This document shows positions 1-8,595 of a stretch of 22,694 bases of DNA, piece after piece. The notes below the pieces were generated by a model. It was not told the DNA's origin. It saw only the letters and a list, made by a program, of their open reading frames with translations, and did not search any database. Source of the stretch: DATESZ01 sp035283845 (GTDB taxonomy: Bacteria > Desulfobacterota > Syntrophia > Syntrophales > JACQWR01); assembly GCA_035283845.1 (NCBI GenBank), contig DATESZ010000042.1, forward strand, positions 1 to 22,694, given 5' to 3'. Position 1 is the stretch's first letter. Every line of letters starts with the position of its first letter. Both the position numbers and the translations under genes were made by a program.

Positions 1-210
1 GCCCGCGATGAACTTAAGCTCCACGTAAATGCCTCCTTGAATGTGGGTTGTAATCCCCAAAAACTGGCGGAAGTTTTTTTTCAGATGGCGCCATATACCG
101 GTATGCCTGCTGTGAACGAGGCACTGGCCGTCTATCGCGAGGTGCTGAAAGAACGCGGGCAGTGGCCGCTCTGCGAAAAAACGGATTCACTTCCGGAATG
201 TCCTCGATGA
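1..210 (+). CDS. carboxymuconolactone decarboxylase family protein, 3' end only
   Basis: Frame 1 is open from the first base to a TGA at 208-210 and gives 69 residues. The segment LHVNASLNVGC, followed by KLAEVFFQMAPYTGMPAVNEAL and then VYREVLKERG, matches the C-terminal helices of the carboxymuconolactone decarboxylase (CMD/AhpD-like) fold, where a 'GxPxxxNAL' helix-helix motif is typical. The N-terminal half, including any CxxC catalytic pair, lies outside the window, so I cannot tell a gamma-carboxymuconolactone decarboxylase from an AhpD-like peroxidase partner. It converges on the iorAB operon and is not part of it. The family call is fairly secure; the function is not. Confidence 0.8.
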   Translation, partial: ARDELKLHVNASLNVGCNPQKLAEVFFQMAPYTGMPAVNEALAVYREVLKERGQWPLCEKTDSLPECPR

Positions 211-262
211 TGCGACAAAATGCGTTAATTGGTGCGCCCAATGGTCTGGCATTCGGGACAAC

Positions 263-298
263 TCACCATGGTATGTTCTTCACGGTGATCTGTTTTTT
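263..298 (+). terminator. possible weak terminator after the CMD-family gene
   Basis: A short inverted repeat, TCACC (263-267) and GGTGA (284-288), is followed by a run of six T at 293-298. The stem is only 5 bp with a 16-nt loop, so this is a weak candidate. Nothing else is evident in the 182 bases between the two convergent genes. Confidence 0.25.
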
Positions 299-392
299 GC
301 GGGACCTTGCGGGGCACCCCAGGATGGCCTTCTTTCCTTCCAGGCGACTTCCTGATCCAAAGCCCCGGCGGTGAAGGGGTACCGACTCCCTG

Positions 393-1004
393 TCAGGCGG
401 TAACCGCCGCCAGGCCGGTCTGGAAGGCCGCCATGTTTAGCGCCGCCTTTGCCACACCCAACACCTTGGCCACGACCTCGGCCATCCCCGCTGCTCGCAG
501 CGGCAGGCAACCGCTGCCGATAAGCGCACCCAGCATTACCAGGTTGAGGGTTTGCACCCCCCCCGACTGGCGTGCCAATTCCAGACCATCGAGAATCGTT
601 ACGTTATCTGCCAAGAGGCGCAACTCTCGGAGGATTTCCTCTACCGGCAGGGCCGGCGAGAAACCGGTCATGACGTTTACCGGCACTTCCGGACGGCTGT
701 TCACCACCATGCAGGTACTTCGGTCGCCCACCAGACAGAGTTGCCGCAACGCTTCCAAGGGCTCGAGACCCACAATGACCTGCGCCTCCCCTTGCGCCAC
801 CAGCGGCGGCACCGCTGCACCGGTCGTGAGTCGCACGTGGCTCACCACCGAACCGCCCCGCTGCGAAAGACCGTAGACCTCCCCTATCACCACCCGGTAA
901 CCCTGGCTTTGCGCCAACACCCCCAACAGGTGAGCCGTCACCACATTTCCCTGCCCGCCCACCCCGGTGATCAGGACATTCATCACTGCCGCTTCCGTCG
1001 TCAT
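393..1004 (-). CDS. iorB: indolepyruvate ferredoxin oxidoreductase, beta subunit
   Basis: The product is 203 residues, the usual size for IorB (about 190-200). It opens with NVLITGVGGQGNVVTAHLLG, the GxGGQG motif of the gamma-type domain of 2-oxoacid:ferredoxin oxidoreductases, followed by GEVYGLSQRGGSVVSHVR, a hallmark of the subfamily. With IorA it oxidatively decarboxylates aryl pyruvates such as indolepyruvate to aryl-acetyl-CoA, reducing ferredoxin in the cytoplasm; the reverse direction is also possible in anaerobes. The ATG at 1004 overlaps the iorA stop as ATGA, which points to translational coupling and supports this start over the internal Met at residue 8. It is the last gene of the operon. 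Confidence 0.93.
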   Translation of the reverse strand: MTTEAAVMNVLITGVGGQGNVVTAHLLGVLAQSQGYRVVIGEVYGLSQRGGSVVSHVRLTTGAAVPPLVAQGEAQVIVGLEPLEALRQLCLVGDRSTCMVVNSRPEVPVNVMTGFSPALPVEEILRELRLLADNVTILDGLELARQSGGVQTLNLVMLGALIGSGCLPLRAAGMAEVVAKVLGVAKAALNMAAFQTGLAAVTA

Positions 1005-2941
1005 TGCTTATCTCCAGCCGCAGCAATGGGCTCTCGGTGTATGGCGCCGGACGGGCAGAGAGACACGCACAGGCCGCAGGCACTGCAGGCATCAGCATCC
1101 ACATAGGCCTTGCCGAGCGTGGCATCCCATTTGTTTGCCGGACAGCCAAGCACCCTCACGCAAAAACGGTTGCAGCCGCAGGCGTCTCCTCGACAATCAT
1201 CTTGCTCCACCCACACCCGCTCCTCCGGACGGCCGTGCTGGCGAGTGGAGTGAATCACGCAGGGACGGCGGAAGATCGCCACCGAAAGAGTAGACTCCTG
1301 GAGCATTTGGAAAAGTGTGGAGATGTTGTCATGCACTTGGGAGGGATCAAGCACCGCGGTGAACAGGCCGATGGCCCGGGTAATGGTCTCGGGAGCAACG
1401 GCCGGCTGCTGCCCGTCTTGTATGCACCAGCCCGATCCGGGGTTAGGTTGCATACCTGTCATGGCGGTGACGGTGTTATCAAGCAGGACAAACAATCCCC
1501 GACTCCCGTTGATCCTGGCATTGATCAGTGCGGGAATGGCCGAGTGAAAGAAGGTGGAATCTCCGCACAGGGCGATCACGGGCTGCCGGCAACCGAACTG
1601 CGCCATCTTGCCGAAGCCGCTGAGGAAGCCTGCTCCCGATCCCATGCAATGCTGGGTCTTAATAAGGTTATAGCCGGTCGGGCCGGTTGCCAGACCGTAA
1701 CAACCGATGTCTCCCGCAACAAAGCCGTCCCGTCCATCAACGGCCAGAGCCGCCTTGATGGCCCAGTAGGATTCGCGGTGCGAGCACCCGGCACAAAAAG
1801 ATAACTGTCTGACCGGCAACGTTGCCTTCAGCAGTTGGGAGGTCCGCATGATGAATGCCGGGTGGCGCGGCGTCTGGGCTGTACCAAAGACCTGTCCGTA
1901 AGCGCGGCGTACCGTGTCGTTAGTCAACTCACCGTAGCGTTCCAGCACACCGCTTTCTCCCAGCCGTCCTCTGCCCGAAACCACAGGCGCGGGGCCTTCC
2001 ACCGCTAAGTCGGCGGCAAGAATCTTCAGTCGCTCTTCCAGCCATGCATCTGTTTCCTCAAAGACCATGATGCGCCGCTTGCCACGCATGGCCCGCATCG
2101 CCAGGTGATCGGGAAAGGGGTATACCGTTGCGATCTTGAGGAAGGACAACGACGGTAAGGCAAGGGCGGCGGCGCTTTCAAGGGCATATAGCCACCCCAG
2201 CCCCGATGCCACGACGAGAACATCCGCCCCTGGCGTCTCTTGGTATGCATTGAACGGTGAGTCTTCAAAGCGCTCCTGGGCGGTGGTCAATTTTTGCAGG
2301 ACAATGCGGGTCAACGGCACAAACAGGTTGGGGGCGGCGGTAAAGGGACGGTTGATGTCAAAACAGGCTGGAGTGCTGGCTGCCGGCAATGGCCCACATA
2401 CCACCTCTCCGTGGCCATGGCACAATCGGGTTACCACCCGCACGATTACCATCAGGCCGAACTCTTCCGAAAGGTCAAAGGCCTGCCGCACCATCTCTTT
2501 CGCTTCCTGTGGAGTGGAAGGCTCCAGAACCGGCAGGCGGGCGATAACGGCCATGCTGCGTGAGTCAAGTTCGACGCTGCTGGTCATGGCCCCAGGGTCG
2601 TCGCAGGCGATTAAAACCATGCCGGCACGGCAGCCGGTGATGCTGAAGGCCGACATGAAATCAATGCACAGGGCAACGCCGTTGTGTTTCATGGTCACCA
2701 GGGAACGCAAACCGGATAATGAGGCGGCCGCCGCAGCCTCCATGGCCACCGGCTCGTTGATACTCCATTCCACGTATGGCCGATTGGCGTCGCTGCTACT
2801 GAGAAAACCGAGTATCTCGGAGGAGGGGTTGCCAGGATAGCCGGAGGCAAAGCGCACACCTGCCTCTAAGGCGCCGCGGGCGATGGCGGCATTACCCATC
2901 ATCAGGACGGCTTCAGACCGGACATCTGGGCTGGACGACAT
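1001..2941 (-). CDS. iorA: indolepyruvate ferredoxin oxidoreductase, alpha subunit
   Basis: The product is 646 residues, close to the family norm. The N-terminal pyrimidine-binding domain shows GVRFASGYPGNPSSEI and the glutamate-bearing EWSINEPVAMEAA. The thiamine diphosphate domain shows LCGDSTFFHSAIPALINA and then LLDNTVTAMTGMQPNPG, i.e. the GDS...N metal/TPP motif. A Cys-rich C-terminal domain carries CRGDACGCNRFCVRVLGCP and CSACGLCVSLCP, enough ligands for two 4Fe-4S clusters that pass electrons to ferredoxin. The start codon shares one base with the stop of the upstream FrhB-like gene (TGATG) and the end overlaps iorB by 4 bases, so the three are one transcriptional unit. The physiological substrate cannot be decided from sequence; indolepyruvate, phenylpyruvate and 4-hydroxyphenylpyruvate are usual. 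Confidence 0.95.
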   Translation of the reverse strand: MSSSPDVRSEAVLMMGNAAIARGALEAGVRFASGYPGNPSSEILGFLSSSDANRPYVEWSINEPVAMEAAAAASLSGLRSLVTMKHNGVALCIDFMSAFSITGCRAGMVLIACDDPGAMTSSVELDSRSMAVIARLPVLEPSTPQEAKEMVRQAFDLSEEFGLMVIVRVVTRLCHGHGEVVCGPLPAASTPACFDINRPFTAAPNLFVPLTRIVLQKLTTAQERFEDSPFNAYQETPGADVLVVASGLGWLYALESAAALALPSLSFLKIATVYPFPDHLAMRAMRGKRRIMVFEETDAWLEERLKILAADLAVEGPAPVVSGRGRLGESGVLERYGELTNDTVRRAYGQVFGTAQTPRHPAFIMRTSQLLKATLPVRQLSFCAGCSHRESYWAIKAALAVDGRDGFVAGDIGCYGLATGPTGYNLIKTQHCMGSGAGFLSGFGKMAQFGCRQPVIALCGDSTFFHSAIPALINARINGSRGLFVLLDNTVTAMTGMQPNPGSGWCIQDGQQPAVAPETITRAIGLFTAVLDPSQVHDNISTLFQMLQESTLSVAIFRRPCVIHSTRQHGRPEERVWVEQDDCRGDACGCNRFCVRVLGCPANKWDATLGKAYVDADACSACGLCVSLCPSGAIHREPIAAAGDKQ

Positions 2942-3975
2942 CAGGACGCCTCCTGTCTGGCTAAGGGCTGCGGCCTCGGTGCCTGCTGCAGGATGGCGCG
3001 CCGGCGCTTGGCGAGAGACGCCTCTGCCAGGTGCGCTTCCGCCGTCGTCGCCAAGGGCAGAATCTCCAGCTTTCCAGCCGCCGCCGCCGCCGCCAGCAGC
3101 TCCGCGCCACGCTCGGTGCGCACCAGCAGCGTATTCCAGTCTTGCTCGTTCTCAACGCATCCTATCGAGATGTCGCTTGCCTCGGCAGTCATATCCGGGC
3201 AGGAATGGCAGGCATTCACGATGTGTGGTTTGACGTCATCGAGGGGCAACTCCAGCATCCGGCCATCGCTGGTGAAAACTTGAAACACGTTTGACGGCGG
3301 CGGCGGGATGTCCATCCTATGGATGGTATTTCCGTTTAATCGTTGCGCCAGCATACGGATAAAGGAGACCTGGTCGAGCGCCCAGGTGCAGAACAATCCA
3401 ATGACCAAGGCGGGAGGTTCAACCCGCCAGGCAGGTTCGGCCGGATCATAGGCCAGCATCCGGCGCAGCGCCAGCGCCTGGCAGGGCAGAACCACCACTG
3501 CCAGCCGCCCCCCGATCTCCTGGCGGCTGCGATTGAATTCCGCTACCGTTGGCGAAATGGTATATTTTGAGCCGGCGCAGCCGTCTATCTGCGCTGCCTG
3601 CCGCACCGTCACCGACCGGGGTTGCAATCCCGCGGCGGCAGTCAAAACCGCCCCATCGATCCTTCCGCTCTCCAGAGCGAACCTGATCAGCGCCGAGACG
3701 GTCCCGCCATACTGCTGGCCGGCCGCTGGGGCAACTGCCCTTGCCATGGCCGGCGGCAGCACCAAGGTGCCCAAAGCCGCAGTCTGCGAAGCCGCGGTCA
3801 CGGCGGTGCGGGGGCAGTAGTGATAACAGCGCCCCTCGGCCAATTGACAATCAAGCAACGGGGCAATGCGACCCCCGACCTGGAGCAGGTAGGGGCACAA
3901 GTTAACGCAGGCACCGCACCGGCAACACAGATCGCGGGCGTGCACCGCAGCGTATAACTCCTTTACTCCACCCAT
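2941..3975 (-). CDS. FrhB/FpoF-like Fe-S oxidoreductase (coenzyme F420 hydrogenase/dehydrogenase beta subunit family)
   Basis: I recognise the FrhB_FdhB N- and C-terminal family pattern: a dicluster start (CRCGACVNLCP near residues 18-28, then GRCYHYCP), a QYGGTVSALIRFALESGRID segment, a GLFCTW motif and a late conserved ACHSCPDMTAEASDISIG. Members are FAD- and 4Fe-4S-containing electron-transfer proteins that often reduce or oxidise ferredoxin. Between trpB2 and iorA it could re-oxidise or supply the ferredoxin used by IorAB; this is inference. The longest frame starts at 4059 inside trpB2, but the Met at 3975 has GGAGG five bases ahead and places the first cluster 18 residues in, so I use it, giving 344 residues and a 47-base gap after trpB2. 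Confidence 0.82.
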   Translation of the reverse strand: MGGVKELYAAVHARDLCCRCGACVNLCPYLLQVGGRIAPLLDCQLAEGRCYHYCPRTAVTAASQTAALGTLVLPPAMARAVAPAAGQQYGGTVSALIRFALESGRIDGAVLTAAAGLQPRSVTVRQAAQIDGCAGSKYTISPTVAEFNRSRQEIGGRLAVVVLPCQALALRRMLAYDPAEPAWRVEPPALVIGLFCTWALDQVSFIRMLAQRLNGNTIHRMDIPPPPSNVFQVFTSDGRMLELPLDDVKPHIVNACHSCPDMTAEASDISIGCVENEQDWNTLLVRTERGAELLAAAAAAGKLEILPLATTAEAHLAEASLAKRRRAILQQAPRPQPLARQEAS

Positions 3976-3980
3976 CCAAA

Positions 3981-3985
3981 CCTCC
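3981..3985 (-). promoter_or_regulatory. ribosome binding site deciding the FrhB-like start
   Basis: On the minus strand GGAGG sits five bases before the ATG at 3975. The upstream in-frame Met at 4059 lies inside trpB2 and would add 28 residues without family similarity. The site is the main argument for the shorter start. Confidence 0.7.
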
Positions 3986-4022
3986 GATAGAAACTTCAGG
4001 CAATTCCATAGCAGCCTTGCCG

Positions 4023-5390
4023 CTATGACGTCGACGGCAGCCCCTTGATCTTCTCCCAAGCCGCATCCAAAGAACTCTGCGGCAGCGGCACATCTTCAAT
4101 GGTACCGGCCAGATAATTCTCATAGGCTGACATATCGAAGTGCCCGTGTCCCGACAGGTTGAACAGGATGACCTTTTCCTTCCCTTCTTCCTTGGCCCGC
4201 AGGGCTTCCACAACGGCATGCCGGATGGCATGAGACGCCTCGGGGGCGGGAATGATCCCCTCAGCCTGTGCAAAGGCTACCGCATCGGTAAAACACTCTA
4301 TTTGATTGTAGGCATAGGCTTCAATCAGGTTATCCTTCTTAAGCTGGCTGATAATGGGCGACATGCCATGATATCGCAGTCCGCCGGCGTGGATCCCGGA
4401 CGGAGTAAAGTTGTGACCCAGCGTGTACATGGGCATCAGCGGCGTCATGGCAGCGCTATCGCCAAAATCATAGTGAAAATGCCCCTTGGTGAGTGTCGGA
4501 CAGGCGGCCGATTCAACTCCTACAAGTCGCACTTCCTTTCCGTTGAACTTATCCATCAAAAACGGCCCGGCTATGCCGCCGAAATTGCTGCCACCGCCGC
4601 AGCAGCCGATCACGACATCTGGGTAGTCACCCGCAAGCTTGAACTGTTTCTGCGCCTCCAGGCCGATTATGGTCTGATGAAGCAATACATGGTTGAGCAC
4701 CGAACCCAGGGTGTACTTGGTGTCCTCACGCAGCACTGCATCCTCGACTGCTTCGGCAATGGCGATCCCCAGTGAGCCAGGACTGTTAGGGTTTTGCGCC
4801 AGGATGGCTCGCCCGGCGTTGGTGGTGTCTGTGGGGCTGGAAACCACCTCGGCGCCATAGACCTGCATGATGTTCTTCCGGTATGGTTTCTGCACGTAGC
4901 TTACCTTTACCATGTACACTTTCAACGGAATGCCAAAGATATTGCAAGCATAGCTCAGGGCGCTGCCCCATTGGCCGGCGCCGGTCTCGGTCGTAATACG
5001 CTTGGTTCCGGCTAATTTATTGTAATAGACCTGCGCTACCGAGGAGTTGGTCTTGTGGCTTCCTGCAGGGCTCACTCCCTCAAACTTGAAATAAATCTTT
5101 GCCGGTGTCCCCAGCGCCTGCTCGAAGCGGCGGGCCCGGTAAAGCGGCGAAGGACGCCACTGGGCATAAATTTGTAGCACCGGTTCAGGAATATCAATCC
5201 AGCGCTTGGTGCTTACCTCCTGCTCGATGATGTTCATCGGAAACAGCGGGGCAAAGTCCTGTGGACCTGCCGGTTGGCCGGTGCCGGGGTGCAACGGCGG
5301 CATGCATGGATTGGGCATGTCCGCAGTGATATTGTACCACTGGCGCGGCATATCGCTCTCGTTGAGCTGATATTTGACGGTGTCTATCAT
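4023..5390 (-). CDS. trpB2: tryptophan synthase beta chain-like protein, TrpB2 type
   Basis: This is a PLP-dependent fold-type II enzyme of 455 residues, the length of TrpB2 (longer than the roughly 400 of TrpB1). It has the TrpB2 N-terminal signature PRQWYNITADMPNP and PPLHPGTGQP, the PLP lysine in SPAGSHKTN (K113), the active-site acid in TTETGAGQWG (E135) and the phosphate-binding CCGGGSNFGG (GGGSN 265-269). TrpB2 condenses indole with serine to give tryptophan, often without TrpA; some members act as serine deaminases. There is no trpA or other trp gene here. The start is the ATG at 5390, with a GGGGGG purine run six bases upstream; an in-frame Met 19 codons earlier has no such site. It is the first gene of the trpB2-frhB-iorAB operon. 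Confidence 0.93.
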   Translation of the reverse strand: MIDTVKYQLNESDMPRQWYNITADMPNPCMPPLHPGTGQPAGPQDFAPLFPMNIIEQEVSTKRWIDIPEPVLQIYAQWRPSPLYRARRFEQALGTPAKIYFKFEGVSPAGSHKTNSSVAQVYYNKLAGTKRITTETGAGQWGSALSYACNIFGIPLKVYMVKVSYVQKPYRKNIMQVYGAEVVSSPTDTTNAGRAILAQNPNSPGSLGIAIAEAVEDAVLREDTKYTLGSVLNHVLLHQTIIGLEAQKQFKLAGDYPDVVIGCCGGGSNFGGIAGPFLMDKFNGKEVRLVGVESAACPTLTKGHFHYDFGDSAAMTPLMPMYTLGHNFTPSGIHAGGLRYHGMSPIISQLKKDNLIEAYAYNQIECFTDAVAFAQAEGIIPAPEASHAIRHAVVEALRAKEEGKEKVILFNLSGHGHFDMSAYENYLAGTIEDVPLPQSSLDAAWEKIKGLPSTS

Positions 5391-5632
5391 ATTATTCCCC
5401 CCTTTTTTACATTTTATAAGGACTCCCTCGTAAGAGTATAAAGCCAATCATGCTTCCTTAATCATTTAAACTATGTAATTGGACACTATTTTGCGGGTAC
5501 GCAGCATAAAGAAAAGTGGATGGCCTGTCAAGAAAGATCGGAACAGCAAGCCTTTTTCCCAATGAAGCTCGCAATACGACGTATTCCACGGGGTACAAGA
5601 AGCGTTCCCGTCAGAAAGGCATTCCTTGCTTA

Positions 5633-6289
5633 TCAACGGTTTTTCGTGACGCCTACCCTGTCGCAATAATACCTGACCGGGCAACTTCTGCAAAGGGGAG
5701 AAATGGGACGGCAGATATGTCGACCGAATGCCACCAGCAAGGTATTGTAATCTAACCAGTATTTATGGGGAAGCTTTTCCCTCAGCGCAAATTCTGTCTG
5801 CTCCGGGGTGCCGGTCCGTACGTATCCCAGGCGGTTTGAAATCCTATGAACGTGGGTATCCACACAAATGCCTTCTTTGTTAAAGCCGAGGGTTAAAACA
5901 AGATTGGCCGTCTTCCTGCCGACCCCCTTAATGGCAAGCAATTGCTCCATGGTATCGGGAACAAGGGAATTATAACGATCCATGAGTTCCCGGCAGGTGG
6001 CAAGGATCGTCTTTGCCTTATTTTTGTAAAAACCTACTGGATAGATAGTCTTTGCTATGATCTCAGAAGAGAGTTGCAGCATTTCCTGAGGTGTGGAAGC
6101 CAGACTGAAGAGTCTTTTTGTCGCCTCCGATGTCACCTCATCCTTCGTTCTCAAACTGAGCAGCGTGGAAATCAGTATGACAAAGGGATTCCGCTTTTCC
6201 TTGGCCAGATGAGAAACTATCGGAAGCTCCCGTTTTTCTAATTCTCCTCTAAGGATAGAAATAATCTCCTCTATATAGCCGTCATTCAT
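5633..6289 (-). CDS. nth: endonuclease III (DNA glycosylase/AP lyase)
   Basis: The product is 218 residues, the usual size for Nth. The enzyme excises oxidised pyrimidines and nicks abasic sites in base-excision repair. Visible are the helix-hairpin-helix with the catalytic lysine in LLAIKGVGRKTANLVL (K116), the catalytic aspartate in VDTHVHRISNRLG (D134), and the C-terminal 4Fe-4S loop with spacing C-X6-C-X2-C-X5-C (C183, C190, C193, C199). The longest open frame begins at 6382 inside fdhE, but MNDGYIEE at 6289 fits the family start and overlaps the fdhE end by 8 bases, implying coupled translation. Confidence 0.95.
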   Translation of the reverse strand: MNDGYIEEIISILRGELEKRELPIVSHLAKEKRNPFVILISTLLSLRTKDEVTSEATKRLFSLASTPQEMLQLSSEIIAKTIYPVGFYKNKAKTILATCRELMDRYNSLVPDTMEQLLAIKGVGRKTANLVLTLGFNKEGICVDTHVHRISNRLGYVRTGTPEQTEFALREKLPHKYWLDYNTLLVAFGRHICRPISPLCRSCPVRYYCDRVGVTKNR

Positions 6290-7133
6290 AGCCTTCTTCA
6301 GAGGCCAGCATATCCAAGTGCAGCGTGGCGATATCCTCCACGTCAAGGTTGACCTTTTCTCCGGAATCCCTGAAATCCACAATTTTCACATATCTTTTGC
6401 ATACATTGCACACGTCAACTCGGTATCTTTCTTCTCCTTCCACTGTGAAGTAGGCTAACGAGTGCTGCTCCTCATTGCCGCAAAAGGGACATTTTACGCG
6501 GCTGTATTTCCATTCAAAACCGCACTGATTGCAGAAAAGAAAGCGGCTATCATCGTCCCCTTTTATCTCGCCTATTTTCGGTTCCTTGCCGCAGATGGGG
6601 CAATATCCCTGCGACCATCCCAACGCGTCGATTATTCCCCCATGTTCCTCCGCGAAGTTCTCCAGGGCAGGCCGCAAACTTTCCTCCACAAATAACTCCA
6701 CAAGGTCAAAGGTGTTCTCATCGTCAATGGCATCCCCTTCAGCCTCATGGGCAAATTCTTTGCCGGCTTCGGGATCAAAAGAACTGCGTATCAAATCTTC
6801 AAAAACGATTTCCCCTTCCTTAATCCGCCGGACAAATCCACTTGTTTCTCCGGGCATCCGTTTTTCCGCTATTTCCAGAAGGTGAAGAAAATACTCTTTG
6901 GCCATCGTAAGATCGAAGTCACCGGTGGTAAAATCAAGGAGGGGCAATCCCCCCGCAAGTTTCTTGGCAATCAGTTTTTCATCGAGGGCGAATGCCGGCT
7001 CCCTCATTTTCTGCCGATATTCTTCTCTTAGGATAAGAATATCGCTCAGGATCTCGAACAAATCATTATAGTGAGGACTTGTTATTTTGTATTTTTCTAT
7101 CCTTTTCAAGGTGTCCACCAATATTTCAGCCAT
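6282..7133 (-). CDS. fdhE: FdhE-like formate dehydrogenase accessory protein
   Basis: The product is 283 residues. After a helical N-terminal half, the C-terminal half carries four CxxC pairs in rubredoxin-like knuckles: GYCPICGKEPKIGEI, FCNQCGFEW, CPFCGNEEQHSLAYF and VCNVCKRYVKIVD. This order and the 'WSQGYCPICG' lead are typical of FdhE, which binds iron and helps mature respiratory formate dehydrogenases. No formate dehydrogenase gene is in the window, so its client is elsewhere or is a related enzyme. A GGGAG lies 8 bases ahead of the ATG. It is separated by 264 bases from the cytochrome operon upstream and overlaps nth downstream. Confidence 0.85.
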   Translation of the reverse strand: MAEILVDTLKRIEKYKITSPHYNDLFEILSDILILREEYRQKMREPAFALDEKLIAKKLAGGLPLLDFTTGDFDLTMAKEYFLHLLEIAEKRMPGETSGFVRRIKEGEIVFEDLIRSSFDPEAGKEFAHEAEGDAIDDENTFDLVELFVEESLRPALENFAEEHGGIIDALGWSQGYCPICGKEPKIGEIKGDDDSRFLFCNQCGFEWKYSRVKCPFCGNEEQHSLAYFTVEGEERYRVDVCNVCKRYVKIVDFRDSGEKVNLDVEDIATLHLDMLASEEGYE

Positions 7134-7327
7134 AATGTCATCTCCCGTACATATGTTTGAAGCCGCTGTATATATGCTTTACTTGCCAACTTCAAGCAAT
7201 AATTTTTCTATATCAGGAGCCTATTTTTCACCCAAGATGTATCCATGATTCAGTTGCGAAAAAAATGTAGCATACACAGAATATTTTGAAAGAATATGAC
7301 GGTGATCGGAGAAAGACAAATCAGGAA

Positions 7328-7354
7328 ACCGGCCCGGAAGATAGATGGACCGGC
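7328..7354 (-). terminator. weak terminator candidate after the NrfD-like gene
   Basis: On the minus strand, a 7-bp stem (arms 7354-7348 and 7334-7328, with two G-U pairs) is followed by a TTTCCTGATTT stretch. It lies 43 bases past the NrfD stop and would separate that operon from fdhE. The stem is imperfect, so confidence is low. Confidence 0.25.
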
Positions 7355-7397
7355 AAAATATCTCTTTGTGCAAAAGTGAAATTTCGTTGTAATCCGC

Positions 7398-8594
7398 TTA
7401 TTGACCTGCCAACTCCTCCTTTTTCCAGGGGGGCAGGATCTTTATTAAAATCGCCAAGACAATAAAAGGAGCGATCAACAGCGCCAGTGCCACAAGGAAT
7501 CCTTCTATACCAGTGAGCTCTAATTTATAGGTTGTAAGCCCCCGGAAACTCTTGGAAAATAATTGACCGCCTATGACCACATTCCACCTGGTACTGAATA
7601 TTCCCAACTGGATGAGCACAGCGGAAACGAAATATAACAGTTTTCTCAGTTCCTCGTGGAGACGGAAAATTTTGATGACGATCATAATCCCCAGGGGCAG
7701 CAGCATTCCGAGGAGCACCTGGAGCACCACGAGGCTCATAAAAAGCTTGGTGTCAACCAACTGCGATAATATTTTTATCGATTCTTCGCTTTCATAGAGG
7801 CGATGAATGAAATCCAGGACTTCAATGGAGAAGTCGACAATTACGGCATAAAATAGAAAGGAGGCAATCTTGTCGAGGCATTTCATGTCTATTTTCGCGC
7901 CGCGCAGCGGTATGATGATCATATAGAGCAGCATAACGATGGCAATTCCCGATACAATTGCCGAGAAGAGGAACACGATGGGCATCATGACACTGCTCCA
8001 CCAAGGATTAGCCTTGATGGAACCGAATATAAACCCTACGTACCCGTGGAGAAGAAAGGCAGACGGTATGCCGATAATAGTTATGACCTTCACGGTTTTC
8101 TGATCAAAGGCAACGGCTTTTTCGCTTACGTCTGTTGAAAAAAGAGAAAGGACCTTGTGTATCCATTTTTTCAAACCGGTTTCCTCACGGGACCACGCAA
8201 CCATGTCTCGGCGATATTCAAACCATATTTCCAGCAAAAGGACCAACATTAAGTACCAGAGATAGACAAAACTGAACGTAGCCATTGCCGAAGCAAGATT
8301 AGGGGTGAGAAACATCTCGTAGGATCTGGTAGGCTGTCCCAGGTGCAGTTGGAGGGGAAGGGGCGCTATGAGCAGAAAAGCGAGTGCCGTAAGAAGCGCC
8401 AGCCGGTATGTGGGCTGCAGTTCCTTTACATTGAAGACCTTGACGAGCGAGGCCAGAATGAAGGCGCCGGCCACGAGTCCCGTAATATAGGGATATACAA
8501 CTATGAGTATGGACCAGTGGATCTCAATCTCGTTAGGATAAATAAAACCTACCACCTGTTTAGAAAGCTCTGATAAGCCGTGGGGTGCTTCCAT
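7398..8594 (-). CDS. NrfD/PsrC-type integral membrane quinone-reactive subunit
   Basis: The product is 398 residues with about ten strongly hydrophobic segments, the first around residues 28-50 (ILIVVYPYITGLVAGAFILA) and the last near the C-terminus (FLVALALLIAPFIVLAILIKI). This size and topology, and the position directly after a four-cluster Fe-S subunit, identify the NrfD/PsrC/HybB family, which holds the quinone site in CISM-type complexes. The start follows the ferredoxin stop by one base and has GGAGAGGTG upstream. It presumably exchanges electrons between menaquinone and the octaheme cytochrome through the Fe-S subunit. The direction (quinol oxidation or quinone reduction) is not visible. 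Confidence 0.88.
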   Translation of the reverse strand: MEAPHGLSELSKQVVGFIYPNEIEIHWSILIVVYPYITGLVAGAFILASLVKVFNVKELQPTYRLALLTALAFLLIAPLPLQLHLGQPTRSYEMFLTPNLASAMATFSFVYLWYLMLVLLLEIWFEYRRDMVAWSREETGLKKWIHKVLSLFSTDVSEKAVAFDQKTVKVITIIGIPSAFLLHGYVGFIFGSIKANPWWSSVMMPIVFLFSAIVSGIAIVMLLYMIIIPLRGAKIDMKCLDKIASFLFYAVIVDFSIEVLDFIHRLYESEESIKILSQLVDTKLFMSLVVLQVLLGMLLPLGIMIVIKIFRLHEELRKLLYFVSAVLIQLGIFSTRWNVVIGGQLFSKSFRGLTTYKLELTGIEGFLVALALLIAPFIVLAILIKILPPWKKEELAGQ

Positions 8595-8595
8595 A

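Noticed and set aside
1004..2840. Plus-strand open frames opposite iorA
   Set aside because: They are shadows produced by high GC content on the strand opposite a gene with clear thiamine diphosphate and Fe-S motifs.
4060..4140. Upstream extension of the FrhB-like protein to 4059 or beyond
   Set aside because: It would overlap trpB2 and lacks a ribosome site, whereas 3975 has GGAGG at ideal spacing.
5407..5451. Fourteen-codon minus-strand open frame just ahead of trpB2, possible leader peptide
   Set aside because: It has no Trp codons and no alternative hairpins that I can see, so a trp-type attenuator is not supported.
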